The translations under genes were made by a program, and so were the position numbers. From Orthonyx spaldingii (Eukaryota > Chordata > Aves > Passeriformes > Orthonychidae), in the NCBI GenBank assembly GCA_013397795.1, contig VZTJ01001735.1, forward strand, positions 1,060,466 through 1,124,465: a DNA stretch of 64,000 bases. The letters run 5' to 3'. Shown in pieces: positions 51,828 to 64,000 of this stretch; the stretch's first letter is position 1, and the number at the start of each line of letters is the position of its first letter. The notes beneath the pieces are model-generated. The model had not been told where the DNA came from, made no database searches, and saw only the letters and a program-made list of their open reading frames with translations.

Positions 51828-54800
51828 GCTGAAAATTTCCAGGAACACAAAATGCAACTTGTAAATAATTTTTGTCTTGGCAAGCTCTCGTGCACTAACA
51901 GTTTACATATTGTTCTGATTAAGCAAGCTAAGCATGGTACTGAGTATGCAGACATGTTTCAACTCATGATGACAGCTTGCATACAATTTACAGCACTGGC
52001 TGCTAAAGGCAATTGTTCTGGTTCAATATTCCTATTTATTTATGCCAGCATTTTGCTGTAAACAAAGCCATTTATGTATCAGATGGCTACTGACAAAGAG
52101 TTTTTTGAAAGTTCAGTCCCAACAAATGTGCAGACATATATCCACAGTTTATATAAGTATTCTGGCATTCTTTACACATTTTTGGATTGAAATGAAACTG
52201 AAGAGAGATGTTTCTATAGCAATTCAGCAGTTCATTTTGTCTGATTCTCTTTCCTCATAAAGATAAATTTAATGCCAACCCAACAGACTGGTAATATCCC
52301 AAACATGAAAACAATACAAATGTGATGGGTAAAGACCCTCCATAGTATAATTCATACAGGCAAATAAGCCATCTCCAAATACTTCCTATAAGTCAGAAAT
52401 AATATTTTTGTGAGAATTTTGTTTCCTTATACTCACAGCGCATCTCAGCTGTAATATTACTCTCTTGCTAACTATTCAGACCTATACATAAACTGACTGA
52501 TAGTTGGTGTTGACACCCTAATGAAGCAGAGTTACAAAGTTCAAAATTCTTATAATCTGCTGCAAAATCTTAACTGGGTAACCAGAAGTCAATATTCTAT
52601 TTTGCAGAGGCAAAATGGGTAGCTTCCACTAACAACGAATGGCAATGACAAAATCTGCTGGTTTTTTGGTGAGAAAATTTGTAATACTTTCAGCAAATGA
52701 AATGAAAAAGGACTCTGTCTCAAGCTCGCCATAGGTATTGGATCATTGGATCCTGACCTTTTGTGGTTACAGGTAACCTATTACACCTAGCACTTCCCAG
52801 ACAAAGAGGTTTCTATACACATAGACTTCTCTCTTTTCTAGGCTGGTAATTGTAAAGCTTAACCCATATTTAAATAAGAAAGGCACTGAGGAATACCTGA
52901 CCCGATGCTACCAAACTGGTGTCAAGAAAAGCATTTCTACCAGTGCATACAGCAGTGAGTAGGTCACCAACTTGGATCAGAAAGCACCAAGCTCTACTAA
53001 AGAGCCTTAAGCCTCTGGAACTGATTCCTCTGCATCAAAATACAAGTATGTTTTTCCCTATCCAGTACCATTCTCATTTGAGATTTTTAATTTGCGAACT
53101 TCTCTCTCCTTTTTTATTTTACAAGATGCAAACATGTCTTCAGACCACACATGTACTCCACAGCAACTTGAGAGGAGATCTCCCTTCTACTCTGGGTAAA
53201 GTGAACTTATTGTAGCACATGATGGCCTTCTCCTCAGAAGCTGTCCTTGGACATTGGTTTTTCTGACAGTTACAGTCTTTCCCACAAATCTCCACCAAAG
53301 CCATTGTGGGGGTCTAACATTCCTAGAAACATCCTGCTGAAGAAGCAACATAGAAGCCCTTGTGGCAACTAACAGGCAGAGAAATATCTTCCCAAAGAAG
53401 TAACATAGGATAACAGTTTGGTCAGCAGTGCTGTTAAAGAACACCATCTATAAACCTGCCACGCCGACCAGCTATGTTTTGCCCTACGTGATTGTAAAAG
53501 AAAACCCAAACCCAAAAAAATCCCACAAAACCAAAACCTTACAAATCACAGAATCAGGCTAATTGAAAGCTGTAGCTGCTACTGACAGCAGGTGAGGGGT
53601 CTGCAGAACAAGGACACTCCCAGAGATAACATGATCCTTTCTTATTTTCTTAATTTATAGTAATAGCCAAGCCAGAGTCCAGGAAAAGATGAACTAAAAA
53701 TATTGGGGTCATGGGTCTATTTAATGCAGCAGTTAACAGCAATGGATTTATGAGACAAAATAAGGGGCACATACTCTGGGTCATGAGCTGAAGAAAATGC
53801 TGCTCTCTATGTGTCACCACGGCAGCTGTGTCCAGCTTTGGCTAAAGACATGGCAGCCTTTCCCCATCATTTACTAGGCTGGGATATTTCCCCAGACAGA
53901 AAAGGAATGGGCTCTTGGCCTCTGCTGTCTCTTTGCAGTCCCTATTCCAAAGCAGTAGTGGGTCTGCTCTGCCCCAGGAGATGGGCAGCAGCTACCCAGC
54001 CTATTGGGCAGACACTTGTAGTTAATATATTTCTTACCCCTGATGCATGCCAAAGGCAGCACAGCCCAGTGGATACACTGTGAATGGGGAAAACTGGATT
54101 CTGCATATGACCACTCTGTCTCTCTGGATTCATTCCCTCTCCCTTCAGTACAAATGAATAATGAATCTGGTCTTTCTTTCCCCTTCTGTAAGCCCTAGCA
54201 GTAATGATAGCCCTCAGGCTACAATGATCCATGTGGAACTACTGTAAATGATGGTGAAATTAACTGCATTGAATGTCTACCAGGATTTCAAACCAAAAAT
54301 GACCTCCTCATGCAGACGGAGAAGATGAAGAAGGTTTCTTAACACCACCTTCCTCCTACATAATGGAAAGACACTTGCAGCCACTAGGCTCAGAGAACTA
54401 TGCAAACTTCTCAGCCTCCCAGGATTTCCATTAGACAGGGAAGGAGGGATTTACCTCTCCATACTGAGCCAAGAAGATGTTCACTGCAAGAAAAGCTCCA
54501 AGTTTAGTGATCATGCTTTCCTACAAGCTAGTGGTTTTACTCTCAACATTGTCCCCTCTGATTTAAAAAATCTACTTCTTTCCTCACTTGAACAACAAAA
54601 TTTAAGGAAGTTCGCAGCTGCATAATTTAGGTCGCCTCTGAAGTGGTAAAACAACAGTGTCTCACCAGGTGCCAGCAGCTTCACTAAAGTAGGCCAACAG
54701 CCTCACAATATGTATCAGCCTACTGTAGCCTTGTCAGGGTGTCTGGCTCTGTAAAAGCCTTGCAGTAGGAGTATCATGGTCCAGATTCTGGTCTATGAAA

Positions 54801-56454
54801 CATTTGAACACCACAAGTGTACTAAGAATTATGAGTGCATGATTTTCCACTGCTTAGCACCTGCATGGCTTTATGTGCTTAGACAAACAGAATGCCACAA
54901 AGCAAAATTGGGCAGATAGCATTCTACACTCACACTGGAAATGTGGGAACAGTGAGGGAGATGGAGCTGGAAATTGAAAATAAGGCCCTTTAAAATCTTT
55001 GAGAGAAAGATTTTTTTGTCACTGAACAAGCAATTTGGAATCGTAAAAGAAATACTGAGACATCTTTGCTTTTTAAAATCCTGAGAGTGATCTCACAGGA
55101 CTGTAAATAAGTAGTAACTCCGGTGAGACTTCCGGCTGCAGTACAGTGAAAGCAGTGTCAGTGAAATCAAAATCCAGACCTATATTAACATTTTAACAAT
55201 CCCAATAAGATATTGTGGGGAGTATGTACTCACACTGTAACTCCACTTATCAGTTTTTTAGTAGGAAATAGGCCTCACCTTGAATTCTTTTAGCATAGCC
55301 TGAATGGTATGATTATGGCCCCATAACATTTCCTTACAGTACCTACTTGCTCAGTTCACAATATTTTTTGATAAAGTGTTCTGGCTTCTTTTCATCTCCC
55401 AATTTTGGCCAGGTTATATCATGTTACTACTGCTAATTCAAATCCCTTTTTGTTTCCCCCTACCGCTGCACAGCATCTCCTTCTCTGTTTAACAGAGGAA
55501 TCTCCTTCTTTATTCTGACTTCCTTCAGCATGTTACTGTCAATTATTTGTTGCAATATGTTCTTCTTTCCTCCCACATTCCCCACCCTGTACTAAGAAGA
55601 TTCTCTCCACCTGTCTCCTCTACTGTCCTTAGAAATCAGAAAATTCTTTCTATCTCATGGATCTTTATATTCCGTTATAGCCGACGTCAACTTGTTTTGC
55701 TATGCTTTCTTCAAATACGATTTGTCTTGATTATGGGGATGGGGTTGTGTTTGCATTTTGTTCAGTTTGCTTCATGGCCCTTTGCTTTTATTAACATAAC
55801 ATTATGTGTGTTGGATAATGTTTTGCTTTATCTGTGTAGGAAGTATAAGGAAAGCGACATCATACAAGCATTGGAAACAGTAAGAAAATGGTAAACAAAG
55901 AAGTTTGATAGAGCTTTTTCTCATAATAAGATTACAATAAAAAAGATGACTATCATAGTTATATCCCACTTTTTATTAAAAGAAAAATGCATGAGAAAGT
56001 GAAAGTACTTATACACTAGAACTTTACTGTCAACTTATAGGGAAAAATATGCTTTTATTTTTTTCCCAAAAGAAAGGAATAGAAATTACTGTAAAAGGGT
56101 TCACATTTGCAATTATGGGATCTAAGTATATACCAGATCATAGGTGTCCTCATGAGAGTTTGAAGTATCATGCTGCCTTTCTCTCAAAGTAAGACCCTTT
56201 TTACCAGGGCATATTGTTTTATGTTGGTCAAATTTTCAACCTTTTGGAAGCCTAGGTGAAAGCTCAAACTTCTCTGCTAAAGTATATCCATTGTGTATTA
56301 AAATATCCAGGATGATTCATTCAGTCAACCCAACATCTACTCATCAGCAGGAGAACAAGCTAAGGAGGCATTATATCTTTCTCTAGCACACCGCTTAAAA
56401 TGAGGCATTCCAATCGAAAAGGCAGAATTGTTCCTTTGAGTAAAATAATTAACG
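51828..56454. other. Spacer without recognisable genes
   Basis: About 4.6 kb. The largest open frame is 115 codons at 55547-55894 (plus), rich in L, F and R, without known motifs. The stretch 53790-54240 is somewhat GC-richer. I see no named transposon or microsatellite. Confidence 0.55.
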
Positions 56455-57215
56455 GGCAGGAGCGGCAAGGCTGTAACGAGAGAGACCTCTAGCGGCGGGA
56501 GCGCCGCGCCGGCCGCGCCGGCTCCTCCTGTCCAGTTCCGCACCGCACCGCTCCGCACCGCCCTGCACGCACCGCACCACACAGCTCCGCACTGCCCTGC
56601 ACGCACCGCACCGCTCTGCCCTACACGCACCGCACCGGCCCGCACGCACCGCACCGCTCCGCACCGCCCCGCACGCACCACACCGCTCCGCTCCGCACTG
56701 CACCGCACCACAACGCACCGCTCCACATCACACAGTTCCACCGCATCACACCGCACCTCCCCGCTCCGCTCCACACCGCAGTACACCACTCCGCACCGCC
56801 CTGCACGCACCGCACCGCTCTGCCCTACACGCACCGCACCGGCCCGCACGCACCGCACCGCTCCGCACCGCCCCGCACGCACCACACCGCTCCGCTCCGC
56901 ACTGCACCGCACCACAACGCACCGCTCCACATCACACAGTTCCACCGCATCACACCGCACCTCCCCGCTCCGCTCCACACCGCAGTACACCACTCCGCAC
57001 CGCCCTGCACGCACCGCAGCGCTCCGCACCCTACCGCTCGTCTCCACACCACCCCGCGCAAATCACCGCCCCACCTCGCCCCGCGTGGCTCCACGCACCG
57101 CACCGCGCCTGCCGCACCCGTCGGAGCTCTGCCCCGTGCGGAAGGCAGGCTGCGGGGCAAGGGGCTTCCCTCTGTGGGAATGCCCGCCGGCATCCCGCTC
57201 CTGCCACAGGCAGTT
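56455..57215. other. Isolated CpG-rich block (CpG island-like)
   Basis: This is the only block in the window with many CpG dinucleotides and very high GC, with sharp transitions to AT-rich sequence on both sides. The left shoulder (56490-56525) and the right shoulder (57040-57200) are non-repetitive GC-rich DNA; the centre is a tandem array. It could be a promoter island or simply a GC-rich satellite expansion. A 'ctctccgtttcag' at 57241-57253 looks like a splice acceptor on the plus strand but no coding exon follows it. Confidence 0.6.
56591..57025 (-). repeat. 204-bp higher-order tandem repeat on a CCGCA/CCGCT pentamer base
   Basis: Two consecutive 204-bp units (56591-56794 and 56795-56998) match along their whole length apart from one T/C difference at the left edge (56593 against 56797), and a third begins at 56999 and is lost after about 20 bases. 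Inside each unit the sequence is a loose series of five-base words such as CCGCA, CCGCT and CTGCA, so there are two levels of repetition. The plus strand is C-rich and poor in G. Because 204 is divisible by three, minus-strand open frames stay open across both copies (236 codons at 56337-57047). The translated sequence, dominated by R, C, G, A and V, looks like a by-product of composition and not a protein. Confidence 0.9.
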
Positions 57216-60200
57216 CGGCTAAAGGGGCAGAAATCCCTTTCTCTCCGTTTCAGGCTTTAATTTACCACATTATGCAGCAGTGCACTGCGGGACATGACAT
57301 TAGAAATAAAAGTGTTGCTATAAATCCCATGTGACTTTTTTTAAACATAAAATATTTCAAGTTACAGAAAATTGGGGCTGTTTTACTGCTCCTGTTTGTT
57401 GAGACTCCAGACTTACTTAAGTGAGGAGTTTGGAAAAATACAGGACTTAGTGATGCAACTTAGGTTCTTGCTAATAAGAAGGTGCTGTCACACCTTAATA
57501 ATTCCATATTTTTTTATCCTGTTGCTTTACTTGTTTATGGGAAGAATCTTATTTAATTTTTAAATTTCTATTTTGCCTTAGCAGCCCAACTGACAATTCT
57601 TTGTCTCGAGGCATTTGCAGCTGCAGTCACTATTGGAAGTCTCATCTCACAGTCTTTCTTCCTGGACATACTGGTCCTGCTGCTGTCACGTCTGTTAGCG
57701 CCGTGTCGTGTCCATGGGACAGCTCAACCATCCTGCCCAATGCAGAGTTGACACAATTAGGCCCGAAGTGTGTGAAATCTAGCAAAATGTTAATAATAAT
57801 AATAATGAGAGCTATTTTATTGTCTTAATAAGCAGATTCAAAATAATGCAAGGGCAGAGAGAGAGGGGACATGCAGTGTGTATTAAGTGCAGGTTATCAA
57901 AAAGAAACTTGTCTCTGGATTATGTACAGTTTCACTTGACTGAAGCTTCATGGAAGATTAAGCTTCTTTTGTTCTCTGTGCTGTTTCACATAGATCAATT
58001 GATGATGTGCAGAATAATTTTAACCACATATTAAACAGTGGTTAATCTAAGATAAGGAAATGAGCAAATATGAATAGTGAATAGTGTTTTTAGTGTTAAT
58101 GCTAATTAGAGAAGGAGCAAGCAGTTCATCAGAAATTTAAACTCTTTGTGCAGGGTTCTCAAAAATATAGGTATAAAGAGAAGGCCTGTTTACTATCACA
58201 ATGTTTACCAGACAGTCTGCCATGTGGCACACATAATTTATAAAAGAATCAATCACTCCTCTCTGATTTATGAAGAATAATAACACTGAAGGGACTGATT
58301 TCTGGAACTGCTGCAGACCTGGAAAATACAATAGGCAGAAAGTGTTAAAATCCAGGACACTGTGTCAAAGAGTTTTGAGTATTAAGCTAGTTGGGTAGCA
58401 TTTTTAACAGGAAAGGGAGGTGGAGCTGTGGGGTTCTGCAGCATATAAAAATAACACATTGTATTCTCCTTAATTTATGGTGTTTCCAAAATATTACACT
58501 TCAGATTTTTGCTGGCCCCACAGGAGACCTCTTCAGTGCCTTTTCTCTTGTAAAGATTTAATTGATCTCTTTTGAGGCTAGGAGAGATCTAACATTTTGC
58601 AGATCTATTTTTATTTTCAGCTTTTGCCTTAATCCCCTTCATACACCTTTAATTTCTTCATTTGAATTAATTAAGCTGTCCTCAGATATATGAAGATGAT
58701 GAGATTTCTCGACCCCATTCATCACACAGGTTATTCACAGTTCTTTCAGGAATTTTACCAACAGTTCTCAGCAATTTGCCGAGAGAACCCATTTGTTGCT
58801 TGTGTGCAAGTGCTTCAGCAAGCCTGTGAATCGGACAACCGGCACTTTGGAATTTGCAATGAGAGCATTTGTCTTTTTCAATAGATTCCATTTTAATTGC
58901 AAAAAGTTTATTCATATTGTTTGTTTTCTAGATGACAATAGTACATTGCTGGGGAAACAAATAAGTACATAGTAGTTTGAGTTAACAAGGACACTAAAAA
59001 GGGAGTAAAACCTTGATTTTTTTTTTTTTTTTTCTGTTTTCTCTTTCCTTTTGGAAGACAAAAGACAAGTTAATGATATAGTTCACATGCTGTATTATCT
59101 CCTCTCAGCGACCTGTTTTTATGTTCTGTTCACATTTACTCTTACATGGTGTATCTTTAATTCTCATTTTTCATCCTTCAAATGTTTATTGCATGAAAAC
59201 AAGTCTTATCAATCAGTTCATTGAATATATTGCTTATGGCAGAAGAGCGACAGAGTCTACTTTAGTGAATAACTTCATCATCTTTGCCTCATCATCTCTG
59301 ATCAGATAGGTGTCTGGGCTACTTTTCGCCCGTAGGTGGACTCTTCTCTAAATATTATTTAGAGTATTGCTGGAGGTAGCAGAAATTTAGTTGGCACTGC
59401 AATCTTTGTGCATAAAATATGTGCTGATCTTTTAAACATGAAGAGACCTATTGCTAGTACTGAAAAAAGGTTAAAAAATTGAGGAAAGATACCATACTGG
59501 GAACAAGCAGGGAGAAAATGGTTAACCAAGTGCAATTTACCAATCATTCCAACAAAGAGGCACATGGTTTCAATTCTCTAACTGAAATTGAATTATTGTT
59601 TTAGAACAGGTTGTCTGAGTAAAACCATTTCATATGCAGCCATCCAATACTCCCTCCCTTTCTTTTTAATCTCCAAGTACATGTGGCAAGTTCAGAGATT
59701 GTTTTTTAGAATTAAGGAGTCCCAAACCAAAGGATTCTCTTATTGTGGTATTTTTTCACAATTTTTATTTTTCATTTTCTGATAATACAAACAGATAGAA
59801 CTTTGTAAACTTAAAATATCAGAGAATTATTTTCCTTACTTTTTGAGCACATCTTTCTTAAACATCTATAAAGGCAAACACACTGATCCCACGTCCCTCA
59901 AATGAGAGCAATATGTGAGGGAGTATACTTTTTGGGGAAATAGGTTAACTGTGTACATCATCGTTACTTGAATTGTCAGGGAAAACACCTAAAAAATATT
60001 TTTATCCTTCTTCTCACTATTAAAACCACCAGACACAAATATTTCAGTGTAAATATGAAAAAATGCCTCAGTAATCATGTAGTTTATATTAGTGTTATTG
60101 TGCACCTAAAAATATATTTAAACATCTGGGCAACATTTTGTGGCATTCACAAACCTCTGCTCCTCTGTCTCCCTGGTCTGTACGTGCTTCACATGCTTGC

Positions 60201-60675
60201 ACCATAGTAGTGAGACATTTGCTTGCAAGGTGTGTGTAGCTGTTTCTGAGGCTACTGCTGTTCACCTTCACTACAGTCTCTAGAGAGCTTCACTCAAGTG
60301 AACCTGTTTTTTCATGCACCTGAGTCCACTGCTGGACTTCCTGCTAAGTAACCTGAAGAGTGACTACTAACATCTGAGGTGTGGCTTCATCTCAAATTGC
60401 CGTAGCTATTTTGCAAACAAGGTTATGCTAATACACACAGTTTCCTTTCATGAACATGCACATACCCACCAAATTCATGGTGGTCCTCAGACACTCAGAG
60501 CATCAGATCTCATAAAAATCCATGTCCTCCTCCTCTTGGCATTGTTGGTTTAGCTATGGTTTGCAATAAATTATCTGAGGAGGCAAGTTGGAAGGTCATA
60601 GAGAAAAAGGAGAAAGGACATGCATTGAGAATGAACAAATAGTGACAGCTGAGAAAAGACCTCCCAGCTGGATCA
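57216..60675. other. AT-rich spacer without recognisable genes
   Basis: About 3.5 kb. It contains an (AAT)n run near 57787-57805 and a T17 run at 59017-59033. At 58690-58884 (plus) and 58682-58915 (minus) open frames overlap on both strands in a stretch of balanced, non-repetitive sequence, which may be conserved DNA. No gene is supported. Confidence 0.5.
59017..59033 (+). repeat. T17 homopolymer
   Basis: Seventeen consecutive T. No retrocopy is visible beside it on the minus strand. Confidence 0.95.
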
Positions 60676-60782
60676 ACAGAATCACAGAACCACCAAATAA
60701 GCTGAGTTGGAAGGGACCCACAATGATCATCGAATCCAACTCATGGCCCTGCACACAACATCCGCGAGAGTCACACCACAAA
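60676..60782 (-). mobile_element. CR1 LINE 3' end, short 5'-truncated copy
   Basis: Minus-strand CR1 tail: 'acagaatcacagaacc' at the left edge, then 'gagttggaagggacccacaatgatcatcgaatccaac', 'catggccctgcac' and 'gagagtcacacca', all standard CR1 3' UTR phrases. Only about 107 bases of the element are present, the usual extreme truncation. The wording 'gggacccacaatgatcatcgaatcc' differs from the other two copies, so it belongs to another CR1 subfamily. Confidence 0.92.
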
Positions 60783-62098
60783 CCACAAAAAGAAAAGATG
60801 GGGCAAAGTCATTACTGCACAGGCTTTATTCCCTTACCTCCTTGACTCATCATGACAAATGACATCACAGAGCTGGTGTCTGAGCTTCAGAATACAAAAT
60901 CAGATCTTTTTAATGAAAATAAACAAAGTAGAGGTAGAAGAAAAATAAGATCATGACTCACAAGCAATAGATTGAAAGCTGAAGAATTGTTTTTCAAATG
61001 GATTTCTTTATTAATGCCATTCTTTAATATCTTTATGAATATTATTTGCTTCATAAACTGCAGAGTGACTAATTAATAACTTTCACTAATTCAGTGTGGG
61101 AGCAGAAATCGTTATGTCTTGGCAAACAATCATTGGTATGAAAGAAAAACTGTACAGGTGAGCTAAAACATGTGGGACCAGACAATTGGCTCAAATATGT
61201 TTTGATTATCTGTATAAAACTTGGGAATTACAAATACCACTGTAGAAACCAGGACTGTGAACTAATTCCCAAATGAACAAAAGCTAGGAACACATTTGTG
61301 ACCAATTAAGCTATGTGAATTATTCTAATATATATTATTATTTTCCCATGTAGGCTTAACAATATGAAAATATGAACAAAATTACTTTTATAATAACATA
61401 CATCCTTAGCTGATTTATAACATTTCTTATTTACTTCATCCAATGCTTCATTAACTCAATGAATGCTTCCGAGTTCAAAAAATAACTCTTCCCAAGGTTA
61501 AAGTCTTTTAGACAAAGAATCTGAGAACAAAAGTGAGCAAGTACATTGAAACTAAGAGAGAAAATCAAAGAGAAGGGTCATGAATACATGCCATAATGCA
61601 GGTTGCTTTCCTACAGATGGTTCCATGAGCTGTTGCTGACACCTTAATGCTTTATCTGGCTTGGGTTTGGCTCCTCCTAATTTTTTTAGTATTAGAAAGT
61701 AACTTTTGCCTTAGCTGGAAGGCTGCATTTCTAGGCAACCCTGAAAACCACTGTTATTTCTGTTGATTTCTATAGACTTCCAGAATTATTGAAAAATTCA
61801 CAGATCTTTATACGGGTTGTTTTTTTTTTTTCTGTATTATAAATCATCCCCTGTAGTAACAGAAAACAAAATTATTTGTAGATATAAATTCTAGTGTTTT
61901 TTTAGTGAAACTCAGAAACCTTAGTCCATTCAAAACCTTGAAGAGGATATTCTCCCTAAAGGTGGAAGGAGTATTTCTTTTTTAACAAAATATATTTTCA
62001 GTAGCACTTTCTAAATTTAAATGTGCTCCAAAATCAAATTGAACTGGGATGTGTGCAAGTGTAAATAGCATTTCATCTCATAAAAAAACTGTGTTTGG

Positions 62099-62122
62099 TT
62101 CATGAACAGTCCTGTTCATGAA
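62099..62122. repeat. 24-bp palindrome
   Basis: Arms ttcatgaacag and ctgttcatgaa are perfectly complementary around a 2-base centre (tc). Confidence 0.95.
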
Positions 62123-63118
62123 TGAGAAGATACAAACAAATAAAATGCTGAATTGGAAGCATGAGCAATTCAAAATCTGCCTTCCAGACTGACCCACAGA
62201 AACAAAGTTCTGCTCTGAGACCCTTAGAGGGAAATTTGCCACTTGTCATATTACAATCATGAGTATTCCTTATTTTCCAGCTGTTACTGAACATGTTGAA
62301 GATGCTCATGAGCTGTTTTGGCAGATGCTTATAGATGCAGTTTAAGTCTTCTGTTAGCTATGGTCTTTAGTCATTTTAGTACATTGAGAACTAATCTCCA
62401 AGTCTGTCAGTCCCATTTTGCATTACAAATCATTTGTAGTTTTATAACTGTCATTTCCAAGGACATCTCGAAAAGATGGATTTATGAAAGGTTATCGTGC
62501 ATTCTAAGGAGGCCAGGAATTAGCATGACTTTGTAAAGGTTCTTGTAAATTGAGCAGCAGCTATCACTGGCAATAAGCTGTTTTCTGCTCCAGTCAAGTA
62601 TCTTTATTTAAATATTAAGGAAGAGGTGTGACCTTTGGCCTCAAAGATGACTATGATACAGCAATAGCACAATCTATTAGCTGTCAATGAAGTATTATGG
62701 CCCTGGCTCTCTCAAGACACCTATTTGTGGACAGTGTTATAATAACCCTTCCATTAGGCATCCCCAAGGCAAATAACCTTGGCTTTAACAGAGTCAGTTT
62801 AAAATTCCTTGGAGTAACATTAAGAGAATATCTGGTTTGTGTCAGTTTAGGATCAACTACCAGCATTAGTCCCATTCTGTATATTGTAAGTAGCTGTGGA
62901 TTTATTAGAATTTTTTTATACATGCCCACAGGTAAATATTAAATACAAAGAATGTGAAAACTCATATTGCTTTCTACTTCCTACATGGAATATATATATA
63001 GATTAGTGGACATCTGACAGGTCGAAGCATTTTAAAACAGGATCCATTTTCTACTGTATACATTTAATTTCTTTTGTTGATGAAAATTACACAGTGCCAC
63101 TGGAATTAAATTGCACTG

Positions 63119-63142
63119 GAAAAAAAAAGAAAGAAAGAAAAT
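63119..63142. repeat. A-rich (GAAA)n microsatellite
   Basis: A run of A followed by about three GAAA units. Confidence 0.85.
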
Positions 63143-64000
63143 AGTAAAAGCAATAAAAAGTACTCTAGATAACATTCCTATGAGTTGATATGTTCTGCTG
63201 TATAAATTGTTAGGTACAATAAGATTAGAGGACTATCTGAAAAGCCAAGAAATCTTCACATGCCATGTCTTGTTTGCCTCCACTGCATTTCTATCTCAAG
63301 GTGTCAGTATATTTAATACTCAAAGTTCAGTCCAAGACAAAGTATTTTCAGACTTATGCGGGATGTTCAGAACAAGTTTTTTCTTCATGTCTCCTTTGTT
63401 ATTTAGATAAAATAAATCTGATTATTCCCCTCTAATATCAGCTGAACAGCCTTGAAAATGACAAGATTTTCCCTCAATATATAAAATCTGCTAAGGTTGT
63501 GTTTTGCACCTTGTGCAAGAGAACATCTCTAAAGTTGTCTTTCCTCAGAGGCAATAATCAAGGTCAAACTTCGTTTAAATACTTTGAAAAAGTAGAAGTA
63601 CGCGCAAGTAGTAAAAATAATCCACTAAAAATCCTACTAACATTTCAAATATTTTGGCCAGTATCTTGGCTATAGTATTTCTTCTGAATCCAGTTTTAAT
63701 ATCTTATACAAATGGCTTTTGATTTTGAAATACAAACAATTGAATGTGCTTGCTGTTCTGAAATCAGAAGCTTGTCTGGTTCTGTAAGTATAGCTTCTGT
63801 AAAACTTCTCACTTTTTGTTGATTTTTAGCAGTGAAATATAATTCCTTAGACAGGAATAAAAGCATTCATGTGGTGGGTAACCACATGAGCTGTCCCCCA
63901 GCAAGGTTCAGTGCCTTCACGTCACCTCCCTGTCCCCAGAAGGGCTTTGATGGAGCCAAGACAGTAATGGATCCCCTCCAGCCACAACCCCCAGGAGTCC

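Larger units (their letters stand above)
60783..64000. other. AT-rich spacer to the right edge
   Basis: No supported gene. It contains a 24-bp palindrome (62099-62122) and a short (GAAA)n run (63119-63142). The last 120 bases (about 63880-64000) become GC-richer and may be the start of a feature that continues beyond the window. Confidence 0.5.

Noticed and set aside
51640..51955. Open frames crossing the N gap
   Set aside because: Most residues are unknown and the rest is a pentamer repeat.
56337..57047. 236-codon minus-strand open frame with a 68-residue repeat
   Set aside because: It is open because the repeat unit (204 bp) is divisible by three and the DNA is GC-rich with few stop words. 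The residues mirror the pentamer composition and similar long frames exist in other registers (for example 56825-57193).
62103..62118. Glucocorticoid or androgen response element
   Set aside because: The half-sites are four bases apart; these receptors need a three-base spacer.

Overview
The window is non-coding vertebrate DNA, almost certainly from a bird. The strongest evidence is three 5'-truncated CR1 LINE copies in reverse orientation (about 10119-11160, 24615-25534 and 60676-60782), whose left edges carry the octamer-like CR1 3' tail (cacagaat / catagaat). An endogenous-retrovirus LTR of a type common in bird genomes lies at the left edge, and a much older CR1 fragment lies at 21265-21632. 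The background is AT-rich with many short microsatellites. I see no bacterial, plasmid or phage features, no tRNA or rRNA gene, and no CRISPR array.

Layout: 1-628 retroviral LTR region; 629-10118 AT-rich spacer; 10119-11160 long CR1 copy with remnants of the reverse transcriptase; 11161-21264 spacer with small repeats; 21265-21632 ancient CR1 on the plus strand; 24615-25534 second CR1 with a 92-bp internal deletion; 26690-27220 and 28190-28460 possible conserved regulatory DNA; 29301-29441 G/T-rich tract; 37266, 41417 and 51694 polypyrimidine microsatellites, the last holding an 81-N assembly gap; 47930-48000 cluster of RFX/X-box-like motifs; 56455-57215 an isolated CpG-rich block built on a C-rich pentamer, containing a perfect 204-bp tandem duplication; 60676-60782 short CR1 tail; then AT-rich spacer to the end.

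I find no protein-coding exon that I can support. The open frames are short and chance-like, lie in transposon remnants, or come from repeats whose period is a multiple of three. The window reads as a large intron or an intergenic desert. The items most worth follow-up are the CpG-rich 204-bp higher-order repeat, the RFX-like motif cluster, the motif-dense block at 26690-27220, and a 28-nt near-identical direct repeat whose first copy abuts the broken 5' end of a CR1 element. I see no convincing new biological system.
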